The position numbers and the translations under genes were made by a program. From a bacterium (lineage in GTDB: Bacteria > SZUA-182 > SZUA-191), in assembly GCA_003230535.1 (NCBI GenBank), contig QIEW01000405.1, positions 1 through 5,270 on the forward strand: a DNA stretch of 5,270 nucleotides, read 5' to 3'. The notes beneath the pieces were generated by a model. That model did no database searches and had not been told where the DNA came from. It saw only the letters and a program-made list of their open reading frames with translations. This document shows, piece by piece, positions 5,010 to 5,270 of the stretch; position 1 is the stretch's first letter, and every line of letters begins with the position of its first letter.

Positions 5010-5270
5010 ACACGCTCGGAGTTGGTCGCTTCCACAGCGGGAGTTTTTGGTAATTTGTATGAGCCATTTTGTTTTTTGACAGTTATTCTATAAGCACCGG
5101 TATTCAAATAACATCATTAATGTTTACCGTGAATTTATGAATAATCCGGGGGAAAGACCGCTGGCTTGTGATCGAGGAAGGGATTCAAGGGTTGCAATTC
5201 GCGTAGCTTTTTGGCGCAAATTCACAATTTTCAGATACTTCAGCAAAACCAAGGTAGTAGGGTGCCTTTT
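5010..5270 (+). other. Unassigned tail, no supported gene
   Basis: I see no intact gene, RNA gene or clear terminator here. In the frame that continues from the relic after removal of the MITE, one TGA occurs at 5077-5079. From 5080 the frame is open to the window edge, with an ATG at 5137. Its peptide includes KHRYSNNIINVYREFMNN, which faintly recalls the N-terminal SAM-like domain of tyrosine recombinases, but the following residues do not confirm this. The stretch may be more insertion debris or the start of something beyond the window. Confidence 0.3.

Noticed and set aside
5010-5080. Possible transposase C-terminal motif (GVGRFHSGSF in another frame)
   Set aside because: Only about ten residues look similar to the end of some IS1380-type transposases, followed at once by stops. 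This is too short to claim an internally deleted transposase.

Overview
The window reads as an accessory, plasticity-type stretch of a bacterial chromosome of moderate G+C, with one metabolic gene (leuC) embedded in a run of toxin-antitoxin-type and defence-type genes and insertion-element debris. The ~426-residue HacA-like LeuC, strong purine-rich Shine-Dalgarno sites, the long form of HicA and a DUF2007-like fragment suggest a Clostridia-type Firmicute (for example the Desulfotomaculum/Pelotomaculum/Moorella neighbourhood). This taxonomic guess is inference only. All recognisable genes lie on the + strand.

Left part (1-1169). A YgiT/MqsA-type zinc-finger antitoxin-like protein (7-255) is followed by a truncated 5' copy of leuC (277-417). 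That copy is joined abruptly to the 3' part of an unrecognised reading frame (ending at 662). Next comes a complete hicA-hicB pair (707-973, 960-1169).

Centre (1200-2482). A complete leuC, the large subunit of 3-isopropylmalate dehydratase, has all three Fe-S cysteines. Its first 143 bases repeat 275-417 with six mismatches, so hicAB and the unknown fragment sit between two direct copies of the leuC 5' end, 925 bp apart. No leuD follows. The next gene starts 12 bases after leuC and is the nucleotidyltransferase of an MNT/HEPN pair.

Right-centre (2495-4321). An MNT nucleotidyltransferase and a HEPN-domain protein (11-base overlap) are followed 23 bases later by a SIR2-like protein, probably an NAD-binding or NAD-cleaving enzyme. 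The three genes look like one transcription unit, and the SIR2-like gene is visibly more AT-rich than leuC. Together they make a plausible small defence or toxin-antitoxin cassette.

Right end (4322-5270). No intact gene is seen here. It holds a 41-codon DUF2007-like N-terminal fragment, a strong extended -10 promoter, and a frameshifted, stop-containing relic of a transposase N-terminus that looks like the IS1380/DDE group. A 128-bp MITE-like element with perfect 14-bp terminal inverted repeats and an ATAA target duplication is inserted in that relic. The last ~260 bases are unassigned.

The most distinctive points are the leuC 5' duplication flanking hicAB, the MNT-HEPN-SIR2 gene set, and the MITE nested in a dead transposase.
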